Shown: positions 52,350 to 52,500 of the stretch, in pieces
Numbering within the stretch: position 1 is the stretch's first letter
Layout of the letters: each line of letters begins with the position of its first letter
Assembly: GCF_000091045.1 (NCBI RefSeq)
Contig: NC_006687.1
Coordinates: 605,001 to 657,500, forward strand
DNA: 52,500 nucleotides
Reading direction: 5' to 3'
Origin: Cryptococcus deneoformans JEC21
Lineage: Eukaryota; Basidiomycota; Tremellomycetes; Tremellales; Cryptococcaceae
Translations under genes and position numbers: made by a program
The notes under the pieces: model-generated
What the model was told of the DNA's origin: nothing
Seen by the model: the letters and a program-made list of their open reading frames with translations, nothing else
The model's database searches: none

Positions 52350-52500
52350 CTATTGCTCGCCGGTGGCAAGCTTAGGAGGAAAACCAGCCGAGTTATCTTC
52401 CTTTCCATCGCGACCGTCACGACCGCCTCGCCCGCCCTTGCCTCCTCGACCGCCACGACCGCCCCGGCCACCTCGACCTCGGCCTCCACGACCACCGCCA
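52350..52500 (-). CDS. C-terminus of an RGG-repeat protein (5' part beyond window)
   Basis: The minus-strand frame enters from the right edge. It reads a run of RGG/GRG repeats (GGRGGRGRGGRGGRGGRGG) followed by KGGRGGRDGRDGKEDNSAG and the end FPPKLATGEQ. Such glycine-arginine tails bind RNA and are substrates of arginine methyltransferases. Stand-alone candidates are ribosome-associated or mRNA-binding factors, GAR1-like or Lsm4-like proteins. With only about 50 residues visible none can be chosen. The stop is the TAG at 52352-52350. Confidence 0.72.
   Translation of the reverse strand, partial: GGGRGGRGRGGRGGRGGRGGKGGRGGRDGRDGKEDNSAGFPPKLATGEQ

Overview
The window looks like nuclear DNA of a basidiomycete yeast. 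It is most likely from the Cryptococcus neoformans/gattii group, judged from gene content, gene density and intron style. Coding density is high and both strands are used. Nearly every gene is cut by short introns of 45-80 nt; I modelled about 112. The genes are ordinary eukaryotic ones: a splicing helicase, a Rieske protein, an ERMES subunit, ESCRT-I VPS37 and CK2 beta. I saw no tRNA, rRNA, CRISPR or prokaryotic-type operon. Exon models were built by hand from splice signals, reading-frame phase and family motifs. Where exon coordinates are given, the phases sum correctly.

Layout. 1-3490 (-): ATP-dependent DNA ligase running off the left edge. 4222-6957 (+): Zn2Cys6 regulator. 8177-10873 (-): intronless 898-aa membrane-anchored protein of unknown function. 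12253-14540 (+): type II membrane protein, probably a glycosyltransferase. 14870-18431 (-): von Willebrand factor A (vWA) domain gene split by a 785-bp transposon-like element. 18723-20760 (+): PRMT3-type arginine methyltransferase. 21015-21947 (+): mitochondrial ribosomal RNase III-fold protein. 22731-23897 (-): Rieske iron-sulfur protein. 24134-25795 (-): wax-synthase-like acyltransferase. 26372-27131 (-): VPS37. 27354-30554 (+): patatin triacylglycerol lipase. 31073-33147 (+): unknown. 33344-34446 (-): CK2 beta. 34965-35581 (+): ER FKBP. 35662-37003 (-): DUF3074 protein. 37503-38606 (-): PLP serine/threonine dehydratase. 39202-40737 (-): MoaB/CinA-fold protein. 41370-43688 (+): second Zn2Cys6 regulator. 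43927-45076 (-): MDM34. 45291-50408 (+): PRP16. 50566-51746 (-): unknown charged protein. 52350-52500 (-): C-terminus of an RGG-rich protein.

The most notable feature is the element at 15731-16515. It has 17-bp perfect terminal inverted repeats (GGGGTAGACAAAATGCA), a 5-bp target duplication (TATCA on the + strand), no evident transposase, and a 32-bp internal palindrome. It sits inside the metal-binding DxSxS motif of the vWA gene. Removing the element and one target copy in silico restores a 59-nt intron and the reading V-D-D-S-S-S-M in frame, so the insertion boundaries are known to the base. The insertion probably inactivates the gene. An alternative in-frame splice acceptor inside the element's end could rescue it partially.

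The genes do not form one pathway; this is a typical mixed fungal neighbourhood. Some share a theme. MDM34, the TAG lipase, the wax-synthase-like protein and the DUF3074 protein concern lipids and membranes. RIP1 and the ribosomal protein are mitochondrial. Three introns use a GC-AG rather than GT-AG boundary (ligase, RIP1 and the dehydratase).
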